The notes under the pieces: model-generated
What the model was told of the DNA's origin: nothing
Databases searched by the model: none
Seen by the model: the letters and a program-made list of their open reading frames with translations, nothing else
Shown: piece after piece, positions 7,173-15,966 of the stretch
Layout of the letters: each line of letters starts with the position of its first letter
How positions within the stretch are numbered: the stretch's first letter is position 1
DNA from: an uncultured Parabacteroides sp.
GTDB lineage: Bacteria; Bacteroidota; Bacteroidia; Bacteroidales; Tannerellaceae
Direction: 5' to 3'
DNA length: 53,470 nucleotides
Assembly: GCF_902493135.1 (NCBI RefSeq)
Contig: NZ_CABUOD010000032.1
Coordinates: 1-53,470 of the forward strand
Made by a program: the position numbers and the translations under genes

Positions 7173-7446
7173 TTATAAATGAGCACTTATAGTCAAAAAC
7201 CCTTATGCATACCTCTTACCTTTTCACAAACTAAAACTAATAACGGGCGATACTTTGCTCGTCTTGCTGTTAGGCTTGATATTCATGTTAGTATATGAGC
7301 GGAGAATATCTATCGTTATATTTAAAATCGCATAGAACTATAAATGAAAAGTCATTCACCTTTTAAGAAATAAGTTACCGCCGTCGATTGTCGTGAACAA
7401 TAAGAGAATCGAGCCCAAAGATTTATAACATAAAAGATGAATAATT
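7173..7446. other. AT-rich junction between the cargo operon and rteC
   Basis: A 274-bp stretch without an intact gene. One plus-strand frame without a start codon stays open from about 7180 to 7335 and reads TGDTLLVLLLGLIFMLVYER before its stop, like the last membrane helix of a lost protein. The family cannot be named. This and the DUF5131 fragment suggest that gene remnants were joined here by deletion. Confidence 0.35.
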
Positions 7447-8029
7447 ATGACACATCATATTGCAGCGGATCATTTTGTCGATGCCGCCTCGAAAGCCGTT
7501 ACGGAAAAACTTTTCCGTGAATTTGACATAGCCCTGCAATCGTTTTGTAACGAAGAACAAGACCGGATTGCGATTTTTCGAACCTTACCCTATACGCGAA
7601 TCCGATTGCATGTATTGCGGAAATACCTGCCCCAAGAAAAGGATTCGGCACGTAACACGCAAGGTCGTTTCTTGGATATAGCTATCGGTTATATCAATAC
7701 AGAATTGGATTTGCTGCGTCGGTACAACAGAACGCAGGAAGAACCGATGCAGTCCGAACCCGCGCATCGTTGGACGGGAACGCTCGTCGAGTTGATCGAA
7801 TTGATTTACGGCTTACAGGAATTGCGTTGTATCGACGATGGAGAACTGCAATCAATGAATTGGCAGTTTTTTCGGTCGGATATTCAGGATGGAAATCAAA
7901 GAGCGGAATTGCTACGATGCCTATCTGGATATGAAGCGCTACAAGAAAGACAGCCGTACCTATTTCCTCGACAAGATGCGCGAACGTCTGAATCTGCGTA
8001 AGCAGCGCGACGATGAAAAAGAAATGTAA
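7447..8029 (+). pseudogene. rteC: RteC-family regulator with a frameshift at a T6 run
   Basis: The first frame (7447-8001) encodes an RteC-like protein up to WTGTLVELIELIYGLQEL...MNWQFF, but its last 40 residues do not fit the family. A neighbouring frame after the T6 run at 7867-7872 continues as GRIFRMEIKERNCYDAYLDM and then SRTYFLDKMRERLNL, the expected RteC C-terminus, to a stop at 8027-8029. Removing one T restores one 193-aa frame. RteC of CTnDOT promotes element excision and transfer, so its loss would fit a fixed element. The extra T may be a real mutation, a phase-variable site or a sequencing error. Confidence 0.7.
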
Positions 8030-8046
8030 CGACGATGATGATGAGT

Positions 8047-8080
8047 AATGCGGGCGGGAAAATTCCGCCCGCATTTTCTA
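8047..8080 (+). terminator. Strong terminator after rteC
   Basis: AATGCGGGCGG (8047-8057) pairs perfectly with CCGCCCGCATT (8065-8075) across a 7-nt loop and is followed by T-rich sequence. It lies 18 bp after the restored rteC stop. Confidence 0.9.
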
Positions 8081-8098
8081 TGAAATTCAGCTTATTTA

Positions 8099-8130
8099 TT
8101 TTGCAGTTTTCAAGAAATTCGCTACATTTG
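8099..8130 (+). promoter_or_regulatory. Orphan Bacteroidetes promoter
   Basis: TTTTG (8099-8103), exactly 19 nt, then TACATTTG (8123-8130) fit the TTTG/N19/TAnnTTTG consensus very well. No gene follows for about 600 bp. The promoter probably drove a gene of the mobile element that has been deleted, or it makes a small RNA. Confidence 0.55.
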
Positions 8131-8728
8131 TATAGAGTTGTTTGACGAGATGCAAAACGCAGTAGTTCAGCGCAGTTACATTGTCGCTAAATCGTTACCA
8201 ACAACTTTCTTTCTCACTACTCAACGCTGTCATTCAGACAGATACGCAAAAGTTTCTTATCCCATACAAAGATAATTAATTTGTTTTATATCTGTGGTTA
8301 GCAGCATATAATAGCAGGGGGACCGCATCAAAATATCTCGGCTCGCCCGTTATCGTCATTGCCGGGATTTACTGAAAAATAATACAGTATCCCCCTGAAA
8401 AACGGGGTTTTGTATAAGTGTTTGATTGATAAATGTATAAAGAAAAGGCTGTTTGTTAAAAAATATTACCCTTGCATGTAGTTTGAATTAAATGGGGTAT
8501 AAATTCGAAATAGATGCGGTAGTAGTTTCGATTTGGACCAATGCCTTTTTTCGAAAATATGACAATAAGGGGATAAGGACGCAGGCTATGGCTTCAATGT
8601 TCCATATTCGGCAACCATGTGTCTACTGGAATAGGGGTTTCAGGTGCGTTTTTTCCGGTTTCGGGATTTTATTTCCGGCTATAACCGAACAGGACTTTTA
8701 CTTTTGGGCGGAATTTAAAAGAAGTGTT
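8131..8728. other. Gene-poor region between the element and the efflux operon
   Basis: About 600 bp with no credible coding sequence. A frame upstream of the adaptor gene is open from 8492, but its residues look random and precede a clear lipoprotein signal peptide at 8729. The region holds the orphan promoter's downstream sequence, a CAAAGATA (8267-8274, minus-strand -7-like) and a 19-bp element (8455-8473) repeated at 53346. The right end of the mobile element should lie here, but no attachment repeat was identified. Confidence 0.5.
8455..8473. repeat. 19-bp intergenic motif, copy 1
   Basis: GTTAAAAAATATTACCCTT is identical to 53346-53364, and weaker similarity continues for about 20 bases (TGTA, then AATGGG). 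Here it lies about 255 bp upstream of the efflux operon start at 8729. A promoter or operator role is possible but unproven. Confidence 0.6.
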
Positions 8729-9778
8729 ATGAAGATAAGATTACATCCAGTTCTGTTTGCCTGTGTTGCCTTGTTGCTGGCATCCTGTAAAGGTAAAGAT
8801 GTGGAGCAAGAATCGGGTATAGAGGTGAATACAGCCCGGGTATCGCCTGTTTCCTTTGAAGGCAATACGGAGTTTGCCTTTATTGCCCAACCGTTCCGGA
8901 CCTCGGAGCTTTCTTTTCGTGTGGGCGGTCCGATCGACCAGTTTGACGTGTATGCCGGTAGCCGGTATACGCGTGGAAGTATCATTGCCGGGATCGATCC
9001 GCGTGATTTCCGGATTCGCCGTAACCGTGCTGAGGCGGCCTATCTCCAGGCAAAAGCCGAATATGAACGTGTGCGGATCTTGTTTGAGAAAGAAAACGTG
9101 GCGGCCAGTGTTTATGAGAAAGCGAAAGCGGATTATGTGTCGGCAAAGTCGTCTTTCGAGACAGCCGTGAATGAATTGGAAGATACGAAGCTGGTAGCTC
9201 CGTTCAACGGATATGTAGGAGAAGTTTATCTGGAAAAGTTTCAGGATGTAAAGGCTTCGCAGCCTGTGATTTCCTTTATCGACATCGACCGCCTTAAAAT
9301 AGAAGTCTATGTGACACAGGATATCGCTTGCTCCATACGACCCCGCGATACGATTCGTCTGCGTTTCGACACACAGCCCGACCGGCTTTATACGGCAAAC
9401 GTTGTCGAGGTGTCCAAAGGAACGACCCGTAACAACCTGTCATATTTGTTGACAGCCATTCTTCCGAATGAAGAAAACCGGTTGCTGTCCGGTATGTCGG
9501 GTAAGGCTTTACTGCAATCTGCCCCTGTGGTTTCCGGGAGTATCTCTGTTCCGCAGGCGGCTCTTTGCCATCGTCCTTCGGTGGGCGATTTTGTCTGGGT
9601 GGTGAGTCCTGAAACGAACCGTGTTACCCGTCGGTCCGTAACGGCCGGTGAATTATTGCCGGACGGGACTGTCCGGATCGAGGAAGGGTTGCAAGCGGGT
9701 GAAATGGTGGCGACAAGCGGGCTTCGTTTCTTGTCGGACGGTAGGAAAGTATCAATTTCAGAAAAAGGGAAACGATGA
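8729..9778 (+). CDS. RND efflux periplasmic adaptor (membrane fusion) lipoprotein
   Basis: A 349-aa adaptor linking an RND pump to a TolC-type channel. The start at 8729 gives a lipoprotein signal (MKIRLHPVLFACVALLLASC), so Cys20 should be acylated and anchor the protein to the inner membrane. It shows the HlyD/AcrA order: a barrel-sandwich half (SFRVGGPIDQFDVYAGSRYT...GIDPRDF), an alpha hairpin (NRAEAAYLQAKAEYERVRIL...KADYVSAKSSFETA), the second lipoyl half (LVAPFNGYVGEVYLEKFQDV) and beta-barrel and membrane-proximal domains. Its stop overlaps the pump gene start by 4 bp (ATGA). It is the first gene of the operon, which ends in its own two-component system. Confidence 0.92.
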   Translation: MKIRLHPVLFACVALLLASCKGKDVEQESGIEVNTARVSPVSFEGNTEFAFIAQPFRTSELSFRVGGPIDQFDVYAGSRYTRGSIIAGIDPRDFRIRRNRAEAAYLQAKAEYERVRILFEKENVAASVYEKAKADYVSAKSSFETAVNELEDTKLVAPFNGYVGEVYLEKFQDVKASQPVISFIDIDRLKIEVYVTQDIACSIRPRDTIRLRFDTQPDRLYTANVVEVSKGTTRNNLSYLLTAILPNEENRLLSGMSGKALLQSAPVVSGSISVPQAALCHRPSVGDFVWVVSPETNRVTRRSVTAGELLPDGTVRIEEGLQAGEMVATSGLRFLSDGRKVSISEKGKR

Positions 9779-12700
9779 AGCTGGTAAAGTATTTTCTGCA
9801 AAAGAAAGCAGTCACGATACTGTTGTTGGTCTTGATCCTGGCCGGAGGACTTTTCTCGTATGTCAAGATGGGAAAGTTGGAAGACGCTCCTTTCACGATC
9901 AAGCAGGCTTTGGTGCTGACGCCTTATCCTGGCGCATCCCCGATGGAAGTGCAGTCGCAAGTGACGGATGTGCTGGAAGAGGCGATCCAATCGCTCGGCG
10001 AACTCTATTACCTGAAGACGGAGAACCGGGCTGGCCTGTCTAAGATCACGGTCTATGTGAAAAAGGAAATCCGGGCCGACGAGATGCAACAGTTGTGGGA
10101 CAAGTTGCGCCGGAAGGTGAACGATGTACAGGGAAAGTTGCCGGCAGGAGCCGGAACATCCATCGTGAACGACGATTTCGGCGATGTCTTAGGGGTGTTT
10201 TATGGCCTGACCGGAGACCGTTATACGTATCGTGAACTGGAAGACCAAGCCAAAGGTGTCAAGAATGAACTGCTGAAGGTCAAGGATGTTGCCAAAGTTG
10301 AAATATACGGAGTCCGGACGCCGACAATCGATGTGTCCGTCAGTCCTTCCGTGATGGCGCGTAGCGGCATTACGACCGCCGATATCGCCCGTGCTTTCGA
10401 TGCCCAGAACCGGGTAGTGGATGCCGGGGGGATCGATGCCGGGCAGAACCGGATCCGGATCGAATCGACCGGGAATTTCTATTCGCCGGACGATATCCGG
10501 AACCTGACGATTGTCTCGCGTACCGGAGAGCATTTCCGTTTGGCCGATATTGCGACTGTCGAAGAAAGCTATCAGCAACCGGCTTCCAACCTGATGCGGA
10601 TAGACGGCCGTCCGGCTGTCGGTATTGCCATCTCTACCGTCCCGACTGGAAATGTGGTGGACATGGCGGAGGCGGTGAAAGCGCGTATCGGGGAGTTGTC
10701 CGAAAGCATGCCGGAAGGATTCGAACTGCAATCCATATATGATCAGGGATATGAATCGGATGTGGCCAATCAGGGTTTTATCCTCAACCTGATCATATCG
10801 GTCGTTACCGTTGTGGCGATCCTGTTGTTCTTTATCGGATTCAAGAATGGAATCCTGGTCGGGAGCGGATTGGTTTTTTCTATTTTTGCGACTTTGATCG
10901 TCATGTTCGGATCGGGAATAGCATTGCAACGCATGTCGTTGGCTGCCATTATCATCGCGATGGGAATGCTGGTCGACAATGCGATTGTGGTGTCGGACTC
11001 GGCATTGGTCAACATGCAGCGTGGCATGCGTAAACGAGTGGCGATTATGCGGGCCTGTTCGGCAACGGCGCTTCCTCTGTTGGCGGCTACCGTGATTGCG
11101 ATCCTGACGTTTTTGCCTATTTATTATTCGCCTCATATCACAGGTGAGCTTTTGTCTTCGCTGGTGGTGGTTATCGGTGTTTCCCTGATGTTCAGTTGGG
11201 TGTTTGCTTTGACACAGACTCCTTTCTTTATCCAGGAGTTCGTGCGGCGTCCTCGTCCTGAGGAATTGCAGGATTCGTTGTTTTCCGGTCGATATTATGA
11301 GAAGTTCCGCTCTTCCCTGCATTGGGTGATACGGCACCGGACGGTTGCGATCGGCAGCCTGGTCGTGATGCTGGTCTTTTCGGCCTGGAGCTTCAAGTTT
11401 ATCCCGAAAGTGTTTGTCCCGGCGTTGGACAAGCAGTATTTCACCTTGGATGTCTGGTTGCCGGAAGGCGTGAAGATCGAAGAAACGGATCGATTGGCAA
11501 TGGAGATGGCGGACTATATCCGGAGGCATGAACAGACGGAGATGGTTTCGACGTATGCCGGACGTACTCCTCCGCGCTATTATCTGTCCAACGTCTCGTT
11601 CGGTCCGCAGTCCAATTATGCGCAAGTCCTGGTCAAATGCAAGTCTTCCAGGGAGTCGCGCGAATTGCATGCTTTGTTGCAAGATTCGATCCGTACCCGT
11701 TTTCCCGGTCCGCTGATCAAAGTCAATAAGTTCGAATTGAGTCCGCTTACGGAGGCGGTGATCGAAGCCCGTTTTCTCGGACCTGATCCGCTTGTGCTGG
11801 ATTCGCTGGTAGGGGAAGCGATCGAGATCATGCGCCGTAATCCGAAGGTGGCCGATGCCCGTAATGAGTGGGGAAATATGTCGATGATGATCCGTCCGGT
11901 CTATGATCCGGTCAAAGCAGGAGCGTTAGGCATAACCAAAGCTGCGATGATGGAGTCCGTCAAATCCATCAACGACGGAACGGTGGTCGGTGTCTATCGC
12001 GATAACGAGAAAAAGGTTCCCGTCTTGTTGAAATCGGATGGGGCGGAAGTGGCGGATGTCCGTTCGCTTGGGAGCTTTTCCGTGTGGAACGGCGAGCGGT
12101 CGGCTCCCTTGTCGCAGGTGACGGAGCGGATCGAAACAACCTGGGAGTTCCCGCAAGTGCGCACCTACAACCGGCAATTGTCCATGGCGGCGATGTGCGG
12201 CGTGAAACCGGGACATACGATGGCGGAAGTGCATGGCGAGATTCGCGATGAGGTGGAACAGATGAAGTTGCCGGAAGGATATACTTTTTTCTGGGATTCC
12301 CAATATAAAGATCAGAGCGAAGGTTTACAGGCTCTTGCCAAGTTTTTCCCGCTGGCATTCCTGATGTTGGTTGTGATCTTGGTCGCCCTGTTCGGTAATT
12401 TCCGACAACCGGTTATTATTCTCTGTGTGTTGCCATTATCGCTGATCGGAGTGGCGATCGGAATGTTATTGACCGGTTTTGATTTCGGTTTTTTCCCTAT
12501 TGCCGGTTGGTTAGGGCTGTTGGGAATGATTATTAAGAATGTGATTGTCCTGCTGGATGAAATCAACGTACAACGTAAGAACGGCGTTGCCCCCTATACG
12601 GCGGTTGTCGAGGCTACCGTTTCCAGGACACGTCCGGTGCTGATGGCTGCAACGACTACTATTCTCGGAATGGTTCCGCTTCTTTTCGATGTGGCATTCG

Positions 12701-12813
12701 GTGGAATGGCGGCTACCATTATTTTCGGGTTGACGTTTGCTACACTGCTGACCTTGTTTGTAACTCCGGCACTGTACACGCTATTTTATAAGGTTAAAAA
12801 AGAACAGATATGA
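9775..12813 (+). CDS. RND-family efflux pump, inner-membrane transporter
   Basis: A 1012-aa RND transporter of the AcrB/MexB-like hydrophobe/amphiphile group: one N-terminal helix, a first periplasmic loop (about 35-330), a helix bundle, a second loop (about 560-860) and a final bundle. The proton relay is seen as GMLVDNAIVV (helix 4; the second Asp of AcrB is Asn here) and the Lys in LGMIIKNVIVLLDE (helix 10). It exports drugs or other amphiphiles using the proton gradient; substrates cannot be predicted. It overlaps the adaptor and the channel gene by 4 bp each, so the three are translationally coupled. Confidence 0.95.
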   Translation: MKLVKYFLQKKAVTILLLVLILAGGLFSYVKMGKLEDAPFTIKQALVLTPYPGASPMEVQSQVTDVLEEAIQSLGELYYLKTENRAGLSKITVYVKKEIRADEMQQLWDKLRRKVNDVQGKLPAGAGTSIVNDDFGDVLGVFYGLTGDRYTYRELEDQAKGVKNELLKVKDVAKVEIYGVRTPTIDVSVSPSVMARSGITTADIARAFDAQNRVVDAGGIDAGQNRIRIESTGNFYSPDDIRNLTIVSRTGEHFRLADIATVEESYQQPASNLMRIDGRPAVGIAISTVPTGNVVDMAEAVKARIGELSESMPEGFELQSIYDQGYESDVANQGFILNLIISVVTVVAILLFFIGFKNGILVGSGLVFSIFATLIVMFGSGIALQRMSLAAIIIAMGMLVDNAIVVSDSALVNMQRGMRKRVAIMRACSATALPLLAATVIAILTFLPIYYSPHITGELLSSLVVVIGVSLMFSWVFALTQTPFFIQEFVRRPRPEELQDSLFSGRYYEKFRSSLHWVIRHRTVAIGSLVVMLVFSAWSFKFIPKVFVPALDKQYFTLDVWLPEGVKIEETDRLAMEMADYIRRHEQTEMVSTYAGRTPPRYYLSNVSFGPQSNYAQVLVKCKSSRESRELHALLQDSIRTRFPGPLIKVNKFELSPLTEAVIEARFLGPDPLVLDSLVGEAIEIMRRNPKVADARNEWGNMSMMIRPVYDPVKAGALGITKAAMMESVKSINDGTVVGVYRDNEKKVPVLLKSDGAEVADVRSLGSFSVWNGERSAPLSQVTERIETTWEFPQVRTYNRQLSMAAMCGVKPGHTMAEVHGEIRDEVEQMKLPEGYTFFWDSQYKDQSEGLQALAKFFPLAFLMLVVILVALFGNFRQPVIILCVLPLSLIGVAIGMLLTGFDFGFFPIAGWLGLLGMIIKNVIVLLDEINVQRKNGVAPYTAVVEATVSRTRPVLMAATTTILGMVPLLFDVAFGGMAATIIFGLTFATLLTLFVTPALYTLFYKVKKEQI

Positions 12814-14099
12814 GAAAAAAGCATCTATTGATAAGTGTGTTCCTGCTCTATACCGGATTTTCTTATTCCCAGCAAAGTCCGTTGCTCGAAAAATACCGTT
12901 CTATGGCTTTGTCATACAGCCATGATCTTAAATCGGCAGAGAAGAATATCTCTGCCAGCATCGAACTGGAAAAAGCGGCGAAGGCGGACTGGAAACCGAA
13001 GTTGTCCGGAAATGCCGATTTCCAGTATATCGGGCAGCCGTTGCAATTGACATTGGCTCTTCCTTCTCTGGAACGGCCGATGACGTTCGAAGGTCGTGAT
13101 CTGAAATACGGGGCTTCTCTTTCTTTGCTCCAACCCATTTATACGGGAGGGCGGATTCTGGAATCAATCCGTATGGCCGGACATCGCCATTCGTTTGCCG
13201 CCAATCAGGAAGAACTGTTCCGTTCGGCTGTTTGCTATCAGACGGATATGCAATACTGGAATACGGTAGCACGCAGAGAAATTGTCGATGTGGCCCTTGA
13301 TTACCGCAATTCGATGGCTACTCTGGCTCAGACGATTCGCGAGCGGGTAGAGGCGGGCTTGGTCGACCCGCAGGAACTGTTGATGGTCGAGGTTAAGCAA
13401 AATGAGGCGGAATACCGGCTGTTGCAGGCTCAGAGTGATTTCGAGACAAGCCGCATGGCTCTCAACTCATTGATTGGAGTGAATTTACAGGATACGACCG
13501 AGATGGATCGGAGCATCCCGGAAGTCTGTTACACGAACGATATCTGGATATCGGACGGAACAGGCCGGCCGGAGATACGCATGGCATACGATCAATTGAA
13601 AATGGCGGAAAGTGCGTTGAAACTGACGGATTCCCGATACAAACCGCAGTTATACATCGGGCTTGACGGTAGTTACTCGTCTCCCGGTTATGATTTCCGT
13701 GCGGATTTGGATCCTAACTATGCGGTATATGCCAAATTGTCCGTACCTTTGTTCGAGTGGGGGAAACGCCGCAACGAGAAGCGGGCTTCGACAATGAAAA
13801 TCGGTATGGCAAATGACCGGATCAACCAAGTCGAAGACCAGGTGAACCTCGAAGTACAGACGGCCCGAACCTCTTTGTCTCAAGCACTCGAACGGGTCGA
13901 TCTGGCTGAAAACTCGCTTGAAAAAGCATGTGAGAACGAACGGATGGCCTTGGAACGTTACGCGGAAGGAAAAATATCGGTTGTGGAAGTGATAGAGGCG
14001 CAAGCATATCGACAGACTTCGCAATTGGATTATGTGCAGGCCAAGGTGCTTGCACAGGGGTATTATTCCGGATTGATAAAAGCGTTAGACAGATATTGA
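12810..14099 (+). CDS. TolC-family outer-membrane efflux channel
   Basis: A 429-aa outer membrane efflux protein with a signal peptide (MRKKHLLISVFLLYTGFSYS) and two repeated helical halves, as in TolC. The first half has LKSAEKNISASIELEKAAKA and LQPIYTGGRI; the second has MAYDQLKMAESALKLTDSRY and LSVPLFEWGKRRNEKRAST. YTGGR and FEWGKR are the usual turn motifs before the second helix of each half. It forms the outer exit duct of the pump. Its start overlaps the pump gene by 4 bp. Confidence 0.93.
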   Translation: MRKKHLLISVFLLYTGFSYSQQSPLLEKYRSMALSYSHDLKSAEKNISASIELEKAAKADWKPKLSGNADFQYIGQPLQLTLALPSLERPMTFEGRDLKYGASLSLLQPIYTGGRILESIRMAGHRHSFAANQEELFRSAVCYQTDMQYWNTVARREIVDVALDYRNSMATLAQTIRERVEAGLVDPQELLMVEVKQNEAEYRLLQAQSDFETSRMALNSLIGVNLQDTTEMDRSIPEVCYTNDIWISDGTGRPEIRMAYDQLKMAESALKLTDSRYKPQLYIGLDGSYSSPGYDFRADLDPNYAVYAKLSVPLFEWGKRRNEKRASTMKIGMANDRINQVEDQVNLEVQTARTSLSQALERVDLAENSLEKACENERMALERYAEGKISVVEVIEAQAYRQTSQLDYVQAKVLAQGYYSGLIKALDRY

Positions 14100-14134
14100 T
14101 TGTGTGAAGTAATATATTCTCTTATTTGGATGAA

Positions 14135-15163
14135 ATGGGTATGAAATGGAATGCAATTTTATATGGTTTGTTGTTTTCCGGGTTAGGGGCTTTTTCCTAT
14201 CTCTTACTCGTTAATTATACGGAACTTTCCGCCCACGTGGCGGATGTTCTGTATTCGAAGGGCGCGTTTGTTTTTTTTATTGCCGCCTTTAATGTCTTGG
14301 GGTATTCGACGTTGCGGATCAGTTCGTGGATGAATAGCCAGTACGCGTTGAATATCCGGAAAAGATGGAAGATTGTCTCGATTTATGCGGTCGTAATGTT
14401 GCTGTTTCTCTTATTGAATTACAGTTTGCTGGTGGTTGCCAAGATATTGGTCGGAATGAACGATCCGCTTATCTTCCCCAATGGCGGATGGCGTGTTCTG
14501 CTGCTCGTCTGGCTGGTCGAGTTGGTCATCTTAGGCTTATTGTTGGCAAACCGTTCTATCCAGAGCACCTTGAAATTGCAGCAGGAGGCCGCCGCGTTGC
14601 AGAAAGAAAACAATACGGCTCGTTATGCGGCTCTACAAAGCCAGTTAAACCCTCATTTCCTGTTTAATAGCCTGAATACGTTAATAGCCGAAATCGAGTA
14701 TAACCCTGATAATGCGGTCCGTTTCACGAAAAACCTGTCGAGTGTGTATCGCTATGTCTTGCAAAGCCAGGACAAGACGTTGGTCTCTCTCGCTGAAGAA
14801 TTGGAATTTCTGGATTCTTATCTGTTTTTGCATAAGGTGAGGTTGGGGGATTGCATCAGTTGTGTATGCGATATCCCTGCCGATCTGGCTGAAGCCATGC
14901 TTCCTCCGCTTACCTTACAGTTGCTGGTGGAAAATGTGATTAAGCATAATACGATCACATCCGCCCGGCCGATGAAGATCGATATTTTCTTGGAGGAAGG
15001 CCGTCTGGTGGTTAGTAACCTGGTGCAGCCCCGGAAAAGCCAGGAGTCGTCAGGTGTCGGGTTGAAAAACCTGTCGAACCGGTGCAAGTTGATGTTAGGG
15101 GAGGAGATACTGGTCTTGCATGAAAAAGAAATGTTTATTGTAAAAGTACCGTTGTTGATATGA
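14135..15163 (+). CDS. LytS/YehU-type sensor histidine kinase
   Basis: A membrane kinase with four predicted helices in the first 145 residues, a short coiled coil (LKLQQEAAALQKEN) and a His_kinase domain with the phosphoacceptor His in LQSQLNPHFLFNSLNTLI, followed by an ATP-binding part (LTLQLLVENVIKHN, GVGLKNLSNRCKLML). No periplasmic sensor domain is visible, so the signal is probably sensed in the membrane. The longer reading would start at TTG 14126; ATG 14135 (or 14141) is preferred. It follows the channel gene and overlaps its response regulator by 4 bp, which suggests feedback control of the efflux operon (inference). Confidence 0.92.
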   Translation: MGMKWNAILYGLLFSGLGAFSYLLLVNYTELSAHVADVLYSKGAFVFFIAAFNVLGYSTLRISSWMNSQYALNIRKRWKIVSIYAVVMLLFLLLNYSLLVVAKILVGMNDPLIFPNGGWRVLLLVWLVELVILGLLLANRSIQSTLKLQQEAAALQKENNTARYAALQSQLNPHFLFNSLNTLIAEIEYNPDNAVRFTKNLSSVYRYVLQSQDKTLVSLAEELEFLDSYLFLHKVRLGDCISCVCDIPADLAEAMLPPLTLQLLVENVIKHNTITSARPMKIDIFLEEGRLVVSNLVQPRKSQESSGVGLKNLSNRCKLMLGEEILVLHEKEMFIVKVPLLI

Positions 15164-15933
15164 GTAAATTGAATGTAGTCATAATAGAAGATGAGGTACC
15201 GGCTGCCCGTCTGTTGAATTCGATGGTGACACGCTTGCGTCCTGAATGGAACGTGGTCGTCCTGCCGGGTAGTGTCGACGAAGCGGTCTCGTGGTTTCGC
15301 AAGCATCCGCATCCGGATATAATCTTTCTCGACATCCAGTTGGCGGATGGGAACTCTTTTGATTTCCTTTCGGCGGCGAACCCTTCTTCCGTGATTATTT
15401 TTACGACTGCCTACGACCAGTATGCCATCCGCGCCTTTTCAGTCAATAGCATCGACTATATCTTGAAACCGGTAGACGAAAAGCGGCTTTCGGATGCCAT
15501 TCAGAAGTATGAGACGATGATCGGGAACGGTTATGTCAAGTCGCAGGATTATCTGGATATGCTTCTCGATACGCTGCAAAATAAGGAAAAACGCTATCGT
15601 TCCCGCTTTCTGATTTCAGGAGTCGATCGTTTCTGGACGTTGCGGGTAGATGATATAGCCTATTTTTATTCGGAAAACAAGGTGACGTTTGCCGTTACGA
15701 AAAACGCCCAGGAGCATATTGTCGATTTGTCCCTTAATAAATTGGCGGACCAGTTGGATCCCGCCCGTTTCTTCCGGGCTAACCGGCAGATCATCGTTTG
15801 TATAGATGCCATTGACCACGCGGAACCTTATTTTAACGGGAAGATCGTGGTAACGGTACGTCCGCCTTATAAGACTAAAGTGACGGTTAGCGAAGAAAAA
15901 CTGTCGGCATTCAAATTGTGGCTTAATTTTTAG
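15160..15933 (+). CDS. LytTR-family response regulator
   Basis: A 257-aa regulator with a receiver domain (VVIIEDEVPAARLL, phosphoacceptor Asp58 in IIFLDIQLADG, Lys in YILKPVDEKRL) and a C-terminal LytTR DNA-binding domain (about 150-255: YRSRFLISGVDRFWTLRVDD, DIAYFYSENK, FFRANRQIIVCIDAIDHAEP). LytTR proteins bind direct repeats upstream of target promoters. It overlaps the kinase gene by 4 bp and probably controls the efflux genes in front of it. Confidence 0.94.
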   Translation: MSKLNVVIIEDEVPAARLLNSMVTRLRPEWNVVVLPGSVDEAVSWFRKHPHPDIIFLDIQLADGNSFDFLSAANPSSVIIFTTAYDQYAIRAFSVNSIDYILKPVDEKRLSDAIQKYETMIGNGYVKSQDYLDMLLDTLQNKEKRYRSRFLISGVDRFWTLRVDDIAYFYSENKVTFAVTKNAQEHIVDLSLNKLADQLDPARFFRANRQIIVCIDAIDHAEPYFNGKIVVTVRPPYKTKVTVSEEKLSAFKLWLNF

Positions 15934-15966
15934 TATTTTTGCCTGTATCATTTAAAATGCTGCCTT

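Noticed and set aside
8492..8728. 79-codon upstream extension of the efflux adaptor
   Set aside because: The extension would hide a clear lipoprotein signal peptide starting at 8729 and contains no recognisable domain.
10189..11682. 497-codon open frame antisense to the RND pump gene
   Set aside because: Composition is rich in Arg, His and Gln without any domain, and the plus strand encodes a well-conserved transporter over the same bases.
14126..14134. Upstream TTG start for the LytS-type kinase
   Set aside because: ATG codons at 14135 and 14141 follow immediately and leave the membrane domain complete.
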